A DNA stretch of 50,709 bases from Bacteroidota bacterium (GTDB lineage: Bacteria; Spirochaetota; Spirochaetia; JABMQR01). The stretch's first letter is position 1; every line of letters begins with the position of its first letter. The notes beneath the pieces were generated by a model, which searched no databases, was not told the DNA's origin, and saw only the letters and a list, made by a program, of their open reading frames with translations. Below are positions 25,778 through 34,927 of this stretch, in pieces. The translations under genes were made by a program, and so were the position numbers. The DNA is taken from positions 1-50,709 of the forward strand of contig JABMQR010000262.1 of the NCBI GenBank assembly GCA_013202335.1, in the 5' to 3' direction.

Positions 25778-28516
25778 TTGAAGAAAAAAACTCTTTTTAT
25801 TGTTTCACATACACATTGGGATCGGGAATGGTATCTGAGAAAAGAAGAATTTCTCATGATGCTGATCGATCTGGTGGATAGGCTAATAGAAATTCTCGAG
25901 AATGATCCGGATTTCTCTGTGTTTATGCTGGATGGGCAGACAATTGCTTTAGAAGATTACTTATCTGTACGTCCGGATCGGAGAAATTGTATCAGAAAAT
26001 TTATTGAGGATAAGAGAATTCTTATAGGTCCCTGGTATGTTTTACCAGATGAGTACCTTATAAGTGGTGAAGGACATATCAGAAACTATATGATCGGGAA
26101 AGCTTTTTGTCGTGAAATGGGTAATCAGATGAATATTGGGTATCTTCCTGATTCGTTTGGACATCCTTCACAAATGCCTCAAATTCTAAAAGGGTTAGGG
26201 CTGAATGAAATTGTATTCTGGCGTGGTTTGAATGCCGATATCACTGAAACTGAACTGCAATGGACCGGCCTTGACGGTACCGAAATTCTTGGAATTAATT
26301 TGCCCTTTGGATATGGAATAGGCGCCTGTTTACCTCAAAATTCTGCAGATTTTATTGAGCGGGTTCGATTAGTGATCCAAAAACTTACTCCTTTAACACG
26401 GACCAATTCATTGCTTATGATGCAGGGCGTCGACCATGTTGCTCCCATGTACAATCTTCCAAAACTTTTGGAGCATTCACGTAAGGAAATTTGTGATGTT
26501 GAAATCGTTCATGGAAGCCTGGAGGAGTATTTGGAGTCTCTGCCCGAAGCTCATGAATACCAGAAAATTTGTGGTGAATTACGATCAGGATACAAAGCCT
26601 ATTTACTAGGTGGGACAATATCTACCCGGATGCAGCTGAAACAGGAGTGTTTCAAAAGGGAATCAGAATTAAGCCGTTATGCTGAGCCTCTATCTTCCCT
26701 TGTTTCAGCATTTACTAAAACTCCATACAGTAGAGATATGATATATCGTGCCTGGAAACTGTATCTCCAAAACATGCCCCATGACAGTATCTGCGGATGC
26801 AGCATTGATTCAGTACATGAAGAGATGCAGATTCGGTTTTCAGACTTGGGCGCAGTCAGCTCCTATGTACTGAACCACTGTTTTTCAGCTGTCGGGGTTA
26901 TTTTGAGGAGACCGGATGGTGATTTCGACGGTTATATTGCTGTTTTTAATCCAGAACCATATGTGCGGAGTAGAGATATAGTAATACTAGTTCTCAATTA
27001 TGAGCAGAAGCTGTTGAGAAAGGTAAACTATGTAACTGGCGAATTGGAGGAGAACTGTCCCGAACTGCTTGAACCCGAACCTGAAGGAGTTACCCTTTAC
27101 AATGATATTGGAGAAGAGTTCATAGGGAGAATAACAGGCTCGGAAGAGGCGGATGATATGCTGCTGTCACTGGATACTCAGCCGGAAATGTACAGAACCA
27201 GGAAATATACCGTGGAAGTTCCTGTGACTGAGACCCCAGCTATAGGTATTGCTGTGTACGGCTATAAATGGAATTTTGCAGTTATTGCCGAGAAAGGTGG
27301 CCACACCAACCGTATTGAAAATGAAGAGTATGTGATTGAGGCTCAAAATGGTCAGGGGTCAATCTATTTATATAACAAACGTACTTATGGAGGGACCAAA
27401 ACCAGACTTACATTTATCGATTCAGGTGATGCGGGAGATGAATATACCTATTCAGCACCCGTTGTTGATTCTGAAACGGCCTGGATAATTGAGAATGTGG
27501 ATGTTACCTATTCTCCGATCTCATCTACACTGGTGCTAAAAGGTTATCTGGATATACCAAAAGAACTTTCAGAAGATCGCAAATCGAGATTAACCGAAGT
27601 ATCCAGGTGCCCCCTTGTGACTGAGATTACACTTTACAATGGTATTTCCCGGATACAGGTTAATACGAAGTTTGAAAACCAGGTTGCAGATCATCGACTG
27701 CGGGCAATTTTACATATCGGGATTTCGGCTTCTGAAATACATGCTGAGGGGCTGTTTGGTGTGGATTCAAGACCAGTTGGTGATTCTGAGAAGCAGGGCT
27801 ATGAAGAATGGGTAGAGCCTCCATCAACTTATCCGCATAAAACCTTTGCAGCGGTCTCAGATAATAGGCAAAACTGTTGTCTTGCAAATCGTGGACTTCC
27901 TGAATATGAAGCCTGGAAGGATTGCGAGGGGGAAACAGTATTGGCTCTTACTCTAGTCCGTAGTGTTGGCTGGTTGTCACGCTATGATCTTAAGGCTAGA
28001 AAGGGGAACGGAGGATGGACTCTTGAAACTCCGGGAGCTCAATGCAGAGGGTCACACTATTTTGAATTCTCAATTTTTACCGGATTTAACAAACTGGATT
28101 TTGCAGCTGCGGCAATGCAGGCACATGCCTATGCCTATCCTTTGATAGGGCGGCAAATTGATGCCGACACGTATGATCTGGTGGGTGAAGAGCAGTCTGA
28201 TGTGAGGGAGAGGAGTTCAAAGCTATCTTTTTTTGAAGTTACAAATCCTGCAATTGTCCTTTCTGCATGTAAGAAGGAAGAGGCCGGCACAGATTTATTA
28301 CTGCGTTTTTATAATACAACCCCTGAGAAACAGACCTGTTCTGTGCTCTTTGGTGTGCCGGTTAAGGCTGTTTTTGAGACAGATTTGCAGGAGGTTGCTA
28401 AAGGTTGTATTAATAAATTACTGGATGTACATAATGGCAGCAGTTTTTTTCTTGAATTTTCTTCTTGGGAAATTATTACCGTCAAGGTGAAACTGGTATC
28501 AGGGATTGGTAACTGA
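25778..28516 (+). CDS. Glycoside hydrolase family 38 alpha-mannosidase
   Basis: A 912-residue cytosolic protein. Zinc ligands H13 and D15 are in SHTHWDREWY, and the nucleophile D125 is in GYLPDSFGHPSQMPQ. The HDSICGCSIDSVHEEM segment is the conserved helical-domain motif. GH38 enzymes hydrolyse alpha-mannosidic bonds with retention. I chose TTG 25778 because AGGA at 25767-25770 is 7 nt upstream and the HTHWD motif normally lies about 10 residues from the start. ATG 25688 would add 30 residues (LLYVCFRSCAYD) without a ribosome-binding site. Its TGA overlaps the ATG of the next gene by one base (TGATG), tightly coupling it to a URO-D family protein. Confidence 0.9.
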   Translation: MKKKTLFIVSHTHWDREWYLRKEEFLMMLIDLVDRLIEILENDPDFSVFMLDGQTIALEDYLSVRPDRRNCIRKFIEDKRILIGPWYVLPDEYLISGEGHIRNYMIGKAFCREMGNQMNIGYLPDSFGHPSQMPQILKGLGLNEIVFWRGLNADITETELQWTGLDGTEILGINLPFGYGIGACLPQNSADFIERVRLVIQKLTPLTRTNSLLMMQGVDHVAPMYNLPKLLEHSRKEICDVEIVHGSLEEYLESLPEAHEYQKICGELRSGYKAYLLGGTISTRMQLKQECFKRESELSRYAEPLSSLVSAFTKTPYSRDMIYRAWKLYLQNMPHDSICGCSIDSVHEEMQIRFSDLGAVSSYVLNHCFSAVGVILRRPDGDFDGYIAVFNPEPYVRSRDIVILVLNYEQKLLRKVNYVTGELEENCPELLEPEPEGVTLYNDIGEEFIGRITGSEEADDMLLSLDTQPEMYRTRKYTVEVPVTETPAIGIAVYGYKWNFAVIAEKGGHTNRIENEEYVIEAQNGQGSIYLYNKRTYGGTKTRLTFIDSGDAGDEYTYSAPVVDSETAWIIENVDVTYSPISSTLVLKGYLDIPKELSEDRKSRLTEVSRCPLVTEITLYNGISRIQVNTKFENQVADHRLRAILHIGISASEIHAEGLFGVDSRPVGDSEKQGYEEWVEPPSTYPHKTFAAVSDNRQNCCLANRGLPEYEAWKDCEGETVLALTLVRSVGWLSRYDLKARKGNGGWTLETPGAQCRGSHYFEFSIFTGFNKLDFAAAAMQAHAYAYPLIGRQIDADTYDLVGEEQSDVRERSSKLSFFEVTNPAIVLSACKKEEAGTDLLLRFYNTTPEKQTCSVLFGVPVKAVFETDLQEVAKGCINKLLDVHNGSSFFLEFSSWEIITVKVKLVSGIGN

Positions 28517-29607
28517 TGAAAGCAAAAGATCGTATGATGCTGGCTCTTAATCTTGAGATACCTGATAGACTCCCGGCTACAATTCACCAGTGGCAGCCAT
28601 ATCACCTCAATAAATATATGAAGGGCATGACGGATGTTGAAGCATTCAGTTCGGTAGGGCTGGATGCAGCAATTACATGGTATTCAGTTCAGAATGAATC
28701 CGGAGCGGATTGGAAAATTTCTGAGGAGCACAGAGAGGGTTCTGGTGATTATCGGGTCAGACATTTTTCTGTAAAGACTCCTGGAGGTGAATTGACATTT
28801 GCTCATGGAGAAAACCCCATGACTACCTGGGTAGTGGAACCCTTAATAAAGCGGGATGAAGATATCAATCTGATAAATAAGTATCGGCCCATTCCCACAT
28901 TTGATCGCCAGGGTTTTCTGGCTAAATATGATGAGCTGGGGGATGGAGGTATTATGAGAACCTTTATCTGGGGTTATCAGGGGGGCTGCTGGCAGGATGC
29001 CTGTGAGCTGTTTGGATTGGAAAACCTGATTTTGGCAACTTTTGACAAGCCTGAATGGGTACACGAGTTGTTACAGACGCTGCTCAAACAGAAAATTGCC
29101 TATATTGATAATAATTTGTGCAGATTGCCGGTTGATCTTGTGGAGACAGGCGGCGGTGCATCATCAAATACAGTTATTTCACCGGCTATTCATGAGGAAT
29201 TTTGTCTTCCTTACGATAGGATGCTGCATGATGCGCTGAAATCGCATGGGTTTAAGGTTGTGTACCATACCTGTGGGGGGATGAGCAGGATTTTGGACCA
29301 GATTGCACAGAATGGGGCGGATGCATCTGAAACTTTATCACCACCGGGTGTTGGAGGTGATTTGTCTGTTGAGTCTCTGGCTCAGATAAAAAAAGGTTTT
29401 GGATCTAAGCTGGCCCTAATCGGTGGAATTGACCAGATTAATGTGCTTTCAGCTTCGGACGAGGTGATTAAATGTGATGTGCAGGAGAAGTTCGAATGTC
29501 TCGGCCAGGGAGGCGGATTTATTATGTCAGCCTGTGACCATTTCTTCGATCTTCCAGTGGACAGGTTGGAATGCTATGCTCGTAAAGCCATTAGGTGCGA
29601 ATATTAA
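28516..29607 (+). CDS. URO-D/MtaA-superfamily protein with full HxC...C zinc motif
   Basis: A 363-residue (beta/alpha)8 protein of the uroporphyrinogen decarboxylase superfamily. It has H251-T-C253 in VVYHTCGGM and C340 in SACDHFF, the HxC...C pattern that binds zinc in the methylcobamide:thiol methyltransferases MtaA, MtbA and CmuA. It lacks the arginine-rich N-terminal RQAGRY loop of HemE, so haem synthesis is unlikely. The best reading is a zinc-dependent methyl or alkyl transferase; the acceptor and donor are unknown. It starts on the stop codon of GH38, and two more superfamily members follow. Its closest relative in the window is the protein at 45999. Confidence 0.85.
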   Translation: MKAKDRMMLALNLEIPDRLPATIHQWQPYHLNKYMKGMTDVEAFSSVGLDAAITWYSVQNESGADWKISEEHREGSGDYRVRHFSVKTPGGELTFAHGENPMTTWVVEPLIKRDEDINLINKYRPIPTFDRQGFLAKYDELGDGGIMRTFIWGYQGGCWQDACELFGLENLILATFDKPEWVHELLQTLLKQKIAYIDNNLCRLPVDLVETGGGASSNTVISPAIHEEFCLPYDRMLHDALKSHGFKVVYHTCGGMSRILDQIAQNGADASETLSPPGVGGDLSVESLAQIKKGFGSKLALIGGIDQINVLSASDEVIKCDVQEKFECLGQGGGFIMSACDHFFDLPVDRLECYARKAIRCEY

Positions 29608-29648
29608 TAGATATACTAAATGAAAACTGCAAATGTGGAAAAATGGAT

Positions 29649-30956
29649 ATGAATAAAATCAGTACTACTGACTACCGCCTGATACAGCAGCTTGCCCGGG
29701 AAGTGAAGCAGATCGCTGGGCAGGGGCGGTTCGAGGCCATGCGAAAAGAGTGGATTATGTTTAATGATTCAGAGGGCATTGGGAAAAAGCTTGCACCACG
29801 AGTCTTGATTTATCCCGATGATGATGGAGCATGGAAAGAGCTAATACCGACCTCATTACTGAAAGTTAAGCATCCATTCCTCCGTTCTATCGAATTCCAG
29901 CTGCGCCGGAAAATTTATAGAGATCAGCACTTTCATGACGATTTTGTAATAGAGCCGCTTATCCGCTACGATCTTACCGGTGACTATACCGGATACCATT
30001 ATGGTAATCACAACCAGAAAACAGCCTGGGGATTAGCAGTTCACGGAAAAGAATCACAGAACGAAGGAGGATCCTATGCGCTTGAAACAGAGTTTAATTC
30101 CCAGGTTGATATTGAAACCTTCTGCAGTCACAAACTGGATTTTATTGTTGATCAGGAAGAGGCTGAATGGAATCGGATGATTCTGGAAGATGCTGTTGGT
30201 GATATTCTGGAGATTGAAGCTGTTGTTCCTTATAGTGTGCTGGTATGCAGCCTCGTAATCGAACTTGTGCACGTTATGGGATACACCAATATGCTGATGA
30301 AGCTGATGGATGATCCTATTTTAATGCACCGCATCATGAACCATATGGCAAACCAAAAGAACCAGCTGCTGGAAAAAGTTGAACAGCAGGGATTGCTGCG
30401 TTTAAATAATCGTGATGACTGGACTGGCGCCGGTGGCGTGGGGTATTCGTCCAGGCTTTTAAAAGGTGAAGCAGGTGCTGATTCATCACATAATAAAGTG
30501 AAATTATCGCATCTATGGGGATTTGCCGATGCTCAGGAATATTCTGATGTGTCCGTGGATATGTGGCGGGAATTTGCCTTTTACTACCAGGCTCCTCTGC
30601 TCAGGAAATTCGGGTATTCGAGTTATGGATGCTGTGAAAAGCTGGACGGCCGCTATGAAGATATATTTTCCAATCTACCGAATTTAAAACGGGTTTCTGT
30701 CAGCCCATGGGCGAATATATATGAAGCTGCAGATTTTTTGAAAAATACAAAATATATCTATTCAAGGAAACCCAACCCAGTGGATATAACGGATAATTTT
30801 AATGAAGAGAACTACCGGAATGGGCTTAAAGAAATGCTGGAACTTACGCGGGACTGCAATGTTGAATTTATCTTAAAAGATCTCAGAACATGCCGCGGCA
30901 ATCCTGAAAACTTACACCGTTGGGTCGATATTACCCAGGAAATGGCCAAGAGGTAG
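29649..30956 (+). CDS. Divergent URO-D-superfamily-like protein with GCC motif
   Basis: A 435-residue protein, longer than its neighbours. Where the others carry HxC or HxD it has SYGCCEKLDG (Y326-G-C328-C329), followed by LPNLKRVSVSPWANI, where the protein chain matches the strand pattern of the URO-D barrel. A late cysteine is in LKDLRTCRGNP. The two or three cysteines could hold a metal. The fold assignment is from pattern and context, so it is less certain than for the preceding gene. ATG 29649 is preferred over 29643 because GGAA at 29637-29640 then has 8-nt spacing. Confidence 0.65.
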   Translation: MNKISTTDYRLIQQLAREVKQIAGQGRFEAMRKEWIMFNDSEGIGKKLAPRVLIYPDDDGAWKELIPTSLLKVKHPFLRSIEFQLRRKIYRDQHFHDDFVIEPLIRYDLTGDYTGYHYGNHNQKTAWGLAVHGKESQNEGGSYALETEFNSQVDIETFCSHKLDFIVDQEEAEWNRMILEDAVGDILEIEAVVPYSVLVCSLVIELVHVMGYTNMLMKLMDDPILMHRIMNHMANQKNQLLEKVEQQGLLRLNNRDDWTGAGGVGYSSRLLKGEAGADSSHNKVKLSHLWGFADAQEYSDVSVDMWREFAFYYQAPLLRKFGYSSYGCCEKLDGRYEDIFSNLPNLKRVSVSPWANIYEAADFLKNTKYIYSRKPNPVDITDNFNEENYRNGLKEMLELTRDCNVEFILKDLRTCRGNPENLHRWVDITQEMAKR

Positions 30957-30971
30957 CATAAGGACATTTGG

Positions 30972-32012
30972 ATGAATACTATACTTATACAAAAAAAAGA
31001 GGCATATACATCGTTTTGGCAAAATGGGACACCGTTGATTGTCAATGGCTTGCAAACAGGAACCGGTTTCGAGGATGGTTTTATCCCAGCCCCGGGGATG
31101 CTCTATTACGAAACGGATACATATTTGCAGCATCTCCTTGAAATCCGCAGTAAACTCCATTTACGCGGAGATACGCTTCCCCTGGTCGATACAGATCTGG
31201 GTCCAGGATCTCTGGCTGTCTATTTAGGCTCTGAGCCGGTACGGGAAGAGGCCACAATATGGTTCAAGAAAATGGATGAAGATATACACAGCATTGAGAT
31301 TATCCAATCATTTGTGTCTTCCTGGTGGGAGAAAAGTCTCAAAACTCTCCAAAAAGCGGTTGATGTGTTAAAAGGTGAGTTTATTGTCCCGATGCCCGAT
31401 CTTGTTGAGAATTGGGATGTCCTTGCATCCCTCATAGGAACAGAAAATCTATTGATGCTGATGCTTAAGGCTCCGGATTTGGTGTTGGCAAGAATTAATG
31501 CTATTAATCAAGCTTATTTTGCCGCCTATGATGCTATATATCAGTTAACTGCACCCAATAATGGAGGCGGAGCATTTCATGCCTTCCAGCTGTGGTCACC
31601 AGGAAAAGTAGCTAAGCTGCAATGTGATGGTTCAGTTATGTTTTCAAAATCGATGTTTGATGAGTTTGTCCTGCCGTCATTAACAGCACAGGCTAAATGG
31701 TTGGATAATTCTATCTATCATCTTGATGGAACCCAGGCTGTTCATCACCTTGATTCCCTACTGGAAATTAAAGAATTGGATGCGATTGAGTGGACCCCGC
31801 AAACTGGAATTGAGGATGGCATTAATCCGCGCTGGTATGATATGTTCCGTAAAATTCTCAGTTCTGGAAAGAAGCTGCAGGTCCTGGTGACTGAACCTGA
31901 GTATATTGAACAATTTTGCTGTGAAATTGGTAAAAAAAACATCTTTTTTCTCTGCTTTCTTCCTGACTTTCAATTTTGCAAGGTGCTTGATGTTGTTGCT
32001 GGTAAACAATAA
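30972..32012 (+). CDS. URO-D-superfamily protein, HLDG subgroup
   Basis: A 346-residue protein. H250-L-D252 in SIYHLDGTQAVHHLD replaces the zinc HxC motif, followed by LLEIKELDAIEWTPQTG. The same arrangement occurs in the protein at 38172 (YHLDGPGALTHLDTLLDIKELDAVQW is its counterpart segment), so the two are paralogues. No cysteine ligand is evident, so this subgroup may bind a different metal or act without one. It follows the preceding gene by 15 nt and is the third superfamily member in a row. Confidence 0.7.
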   Translation: MNTILIQKKEAYTSFWQNGTPLIVNGLQTGTGFEDGFIPAPGMLYYETDTYLQHLLEIRSKLHLRGDTLPLVDTDLGPGSLAVYLGSEPVREEATIWFKKMDEDIHSIEIIQSFVSSWWEKSLKTLQKAVDVLKGEFIVPMPDLVENWDVLASLIGTENLLMLMLKAPDLVLARINAINQAYFAAYDAIYQLTAPNNGGGAFHAFQLWSPGKVAKLQCDGSVMFSKSMFDEFVLPSLTAQAKWLDNSIYHLDGTQAVHHLDSLLEIKELDAIEWTPQTGIEDGINPRWYDMFRKILSSGKKLQVLVTEPEYIEQFCCEIGKKNIFFLCFLPDFQFCKVLDVVAGKQ

Positions 32013-32345
32013 TGAGGATTTACATAAAATGTAGAAGGTCAACTTGGGTTCTGGCTTCATTTATAACTCCATTTTGAAAGATCTTCGAGTTTGTAATAAA
32101 GCACAAACCATGATTTTTCCTGTACAAAATAAACTACCAATCAAAACTCACGATGGGGACTGGATACTATTATTAGTTAGCAGGCCGTTATCGGTATCTA
32201 TAACGATAGTGAAGTCGCTGAGGAAAGGACGGTGATTCGTGATATGCTGGTAACACATTTGAACCGGCATATTGGTACTGGATGGATTCATAATATTGTG
32301 TAGAATAAAACTTGATAAGATAGAAATCAATACAGTGAGGACAAT
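32013..32345. other. Intergenic stretch with a possible 40-codon gene remnant
   Basis: No complete gene. At 32181-32303 a start-less plus-strand frame encodes VIGIYNDSEVAEERTVIRDM and then LNRHIGTGWIHNIV before TAG. This looks protein-like, perhaps the C-terminal end of a lost gene, but I cannot name a family. A dyad (CGTTAT with ATAACG) lies at about 32186-32205. GTGAGGA just before 32346 serves as ribosome-binding site for the next gene. Confidence 0.35.
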
Positions 32346-33701
32346 ATGAAAATAGTACTATTCGGTGCCGGAAGTGCCCAGTTCGGGTACGGCATGCTGG
32401 GAGATATGTTCCAGAGTGAAATTCTTGCAGGCTCTGAGATTACTTTGATGGATATAAATTCTGAAGCGCTTGGGAAGGTGTATAATACTGCCCGGGAGTA
32501 TATAAAAACTAATAATCTCCCGTTTACCGTCAGTGCGACAACTGATAGAAAAAAGGCTCTGGAAGAAGCGGATCATGTGCTGATATCTATTGAAATAGGT
32601 GACAGGTTTGCATTGTGGGAAGAGGACTGGTCAGTACCCCAGCAGTACGGTATTCGACAGGTGTATGGTGAGAATGGCGGCCCCGGTGGTTTATTTCATG
32701 CCCTGAGGATTATACCACCTATTTTAGAGATATGCGGTGATGCAGTTGAAATTTGCCCTGATGCACATATATTCTGCTATTCCAACCCGATGACGGCGAT
32801 TACAACAGCCGTCTACCGTAAATTCCCTGGTATTAAATTTTATGGAATGTGCCATGAGGTTGCCTCACTCGAAAGATATCTCCCGTCAATTCTGGATACT
32901 TCTTTTAGTAACCTTGAACTCCGGTCTGCCGGTCTGAATCATTTCGGTGTTCTGGTTGAAGCAAAGTATAAAGATACCGGTAAAGATGCTTATCCTGATA
33001 TTCTCAGAAAAGCACCGGACTTTTTTGAGAAGGAGCCCGGCTACAGCTCTGTTTGGGAGTATGTTCAGAGAACGGGAAAAATACCTGAAACGGAAGGTTC
33101 ACGGGAGCGGTTTCTCGAAGCAGGGACAGCAATTAAACCCTGGGCTGACCGTGGACTGTTTAAAGTGATTCTTGAGAACTTCAACCTTTTTCCGATTACT
33201 GTCGACAGTCATCTGGGTGAATATATCCCATGGGCTTACGATGCTGTGGATCATAAAGGAATTGTTGATTTTTTTGCATTTTATAAGCATGCACTTGCAA
33301 ATATCAATCCGGTTATTACCCGCGAAAGGCAGGAAAGAGCTGTCTACATGATAGAGGGTATGATTACCGATTCACGTTATGAAGAGGTAGCGGTAAATAT
33401 CCCAAATAAAGGGTTTATTCCCGGACTGCCGGAAGATGCAGTCGTAGAAGTTCCTGCGATGGTTGATGCCTCCGGTGTGACGGGTATAGCATTTCCGGAC
33501 TATCCAAAAGCATTCGGTGCTCTGCTCAGGAACTATACCGGTGTCTATGATCTTACCGCAGATGCAGTATTAACAGGAGACAAAGAGCTTGTTAAACAGG
33601 CGATTCTGGTGAATCCGCTGGTGACTGAATGGAGACGGGTAGAAGAGCTGGTTGATGTAATGCTGGATAAACAGAAAAAGTGGCTTGGGTATATACGATA
33701 G
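32346..33701 (+). CDS. Glycoside hydrolase family 4 protein (NAD- and Mn-dependent)
   Basis: A 451-residue member of GH4, which cleaves glycosides by transient oxidation at C3 with NAD+ and a divalent metal. The dinucleotide site is IVLFGAGSAQFGYGML at the N-terminus. The metal ligands Cys and His are in FYGMCHEV and another His in SAGLNHFGVL. The asparagine in CYSNPMTA is also conserved. GH4 includes alpha-glucosidases, alpha-galactosidases, alpha-glucuronidases, alpha-galacturonidases and 6-phospho-glycosidases. No phosphotransferase genes are nearby, so an unphosphorylated substrate is likely. Last gene of the plus-strand cluster; a hairpin array follows. Confidence 0.9.
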   Translation: MKIVLFGAGSAQFGYGMLGDMFQSEILAGSEITLMDINSEALGKVYNTAREYIKTNNLPFTVSATTDRKKALEEADHVLISIEIGDRFALWEEDWSVPQQYGIRQVYGENGGPGGLFHALRIIPPILEICGDAVEICPDAHIFCYSNPMTAITTAVYRKFPGIKFYGMCHEVASLERYLPSILDTSFSNLELRSAGLNHFGVLVEAKYKDTGKDAYPDILRKAPDFFEKEPGYSSVWEYVQRTGKIPETEGSRERFLEAGTAIKPWADRGLFKVILENFNLFPITVDSHLGEYIPWAYDAVDHKGIVDFFAFYKHALANINPVITRERQERAVYMIEGMITDSRYEEVAVNIPNKGFIPGLPEDAVVEVPAMVDASGVTGIAFPDYPKAFGALLRNYTGVYDLTADAVLTGDKELVKQAILVNPLVTEWRRVEELVDVMLDKQKKWLGYIR

Positions 33702-33762
33702 GCTGATTCTCAAACGAGCGAGAGAAGTGGAGCAGCATGATGGTCCATTTCCGATGTGAGTG

Positions 33763-33923
33763 AACAACCAAAGGTTGTTTCAGGAGTTTGCGTTGCAAAC
33801 TCCAAAGACGAAACCGAAAGGGTTCGTCCGAGAAAGCAAGGAAACATACCCCGCCCCTTTGGGGGCGGAAAGAACCGCCAAAGGCGGTTCTGGGTCCAGG
33901 GCTTACCCTGGGGTATTGATACC
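33763..33923. repeat. Tandem array of seven short hairpins
   Basis: Seven back-to-back inverted repeats with small loops: 33763-33779 (AACAACC, loop AAA), 33783-33803 (GGAGTTTGC, loop GTT), 33807-33828 (GACG-AACC, one bulge), 33851-33868 (CCGCCCC), 33872-33890 (GAACCGCC, loop AAA), 33896-33911 (CCAGGG, loop CTTA) and 33912-33923 (GGTAT, loop TG). It lies between two convergent genes. The region is also GC-richer than its surroundings. A single terminator would need only one stem, so this is a separate structured repeat element. Confidence 0.85.
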
Positions 33924-33942
33924 TTTCCTTTTTATAAGTTTA

Positions 33943-34794
33943 CTACTCTGTTGTTTCAGCTGTTATCTTCTCCCGGTATGCTGTTGGTGAGTATCCGAAA
34001 TACTTTCTGAAAGCCCGGGAGAAGTAGAGAGGATCGGGAAATCCCAATTGATATGCTGCCTCCTTTATGGGTTTCTCCGGATGCTCAACCAGAAGATGTT
34101 TCGCCTTCTTCATACATATCTGTTCCCGCATTGCAGAAAAAGAGATGCCTGTATCTTCTTTGAATTTATGCCGCAGACGGCTTTCACTCTTGCCGGCAAT
34201 ACCTGCAGCTTGGGCTAAAGAAATCCTCAGATTCGATTCATTCATATATTCTATTACATTCTGAACACACGAGCTCTCTCTTTTTTGAATCATATGCTTC
34301 AGATTGATAAGATCTGTCAGGCTGGAAAAAAGGGAAATAATACTATTAGTTTTATCGGAATCAAAGCGAGGTATCTGTGTAAAAGCACAAATTACTTTTT
34401 CCCGGACCCCCAATTTTTCAGAATCCTGCAGAACAGATAAAGGGATTTTTTTTTCACTGGTGAATTGACCTATCATAATAAAACCAGTGAGGGTTTCTCC
34501 TTCAAATAATGGCTTTACCGCTTCGGTACATCCACCATGGCACCTGTAGGTTTGAAGAGTTTTCGTCTTTTTTGCTGCATTAAGTACCGCATGGTCAAGC
34601 GCAAGACACTTATCATGATATCCTAATACATCCCGCATCATTCTGCAGCAAGGTGATATCCCCGCGTTATGCCCAACTTTGTATTCACTGCCGTCCGGAA
34701 GGAAGTAGGCAATTCTGACAGAAAAAACAGATGAGAAATTGTCAAGAATTTTTAATAGTTCCGGTTTCAGGATGATTGATGGTTGGTTTCCCAA
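33943..34794 (-). CDS. AraC-family regulator with N-terminal PocR sensor domain
   Basis: A 283-residue regulator. Residues about 8-170 match the PocR domain: cysteine-containing segments SPCCRMMRDVLGYHDKCLALD and TYRCHGGCTEAVKPL are typical, and the domain is thought to sense small metabolites. The AraC double HTH is at about 185-278 (LAQAAGIAGKSESRLRHKF and EAAYQLGFPDPLYFSRAFRK). The start is TTG 34794 with GGGAG about 7 nt upstream on the minus strand. It is divergent from the URO-D gene at 34928, across 133 nt, and is the obvious candidate to control it. Confidence 0.9.
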   Translation of the reverse strand: MGNQPSIILKPELLKILDNFSSVFSVRIAYFLPDGSEYKVGHNAGISPCCRMMRDVLGYHDKCLALDHAVLNAAKKTKTLQTYRCHGGCTEAVKPLFEGETLTGFIMIGQFTSEKKIPLSVLQDSEKLGVREKVICAFTQIPRFDSDKTNSIISLFSSLTDLINLKHMIQKRESSCVQNVIEYMNESNLRISLAQAAGIAGKSESRLRHKFKEDTGISFSAMREQICMKKAKHLLVEHPEKPIKEAAYQLGFPDPLYFSRAFRKYFGYSPTAYREKITAETTE

Positions 34795-34927
34795 GTGTAT
34801 TCTCCCATAGCTTAATAGGGGCTATTATGCAGCCGAAAAGTCCATATTAACAGCCACGGTGTGAATGTACAACCCGTAACGGCTCATTTATGATGAGTTA
34901 CAGACTATATAAAAGCGGAGTAAAGGA

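Noticed and set aside
33756..34010. Overlapping short plus-strand frames across the hairpin array
   Set aside because: They are open only because of the repeat sequence, have no ribosome-binding site and read into the antisense of the AraC gene.
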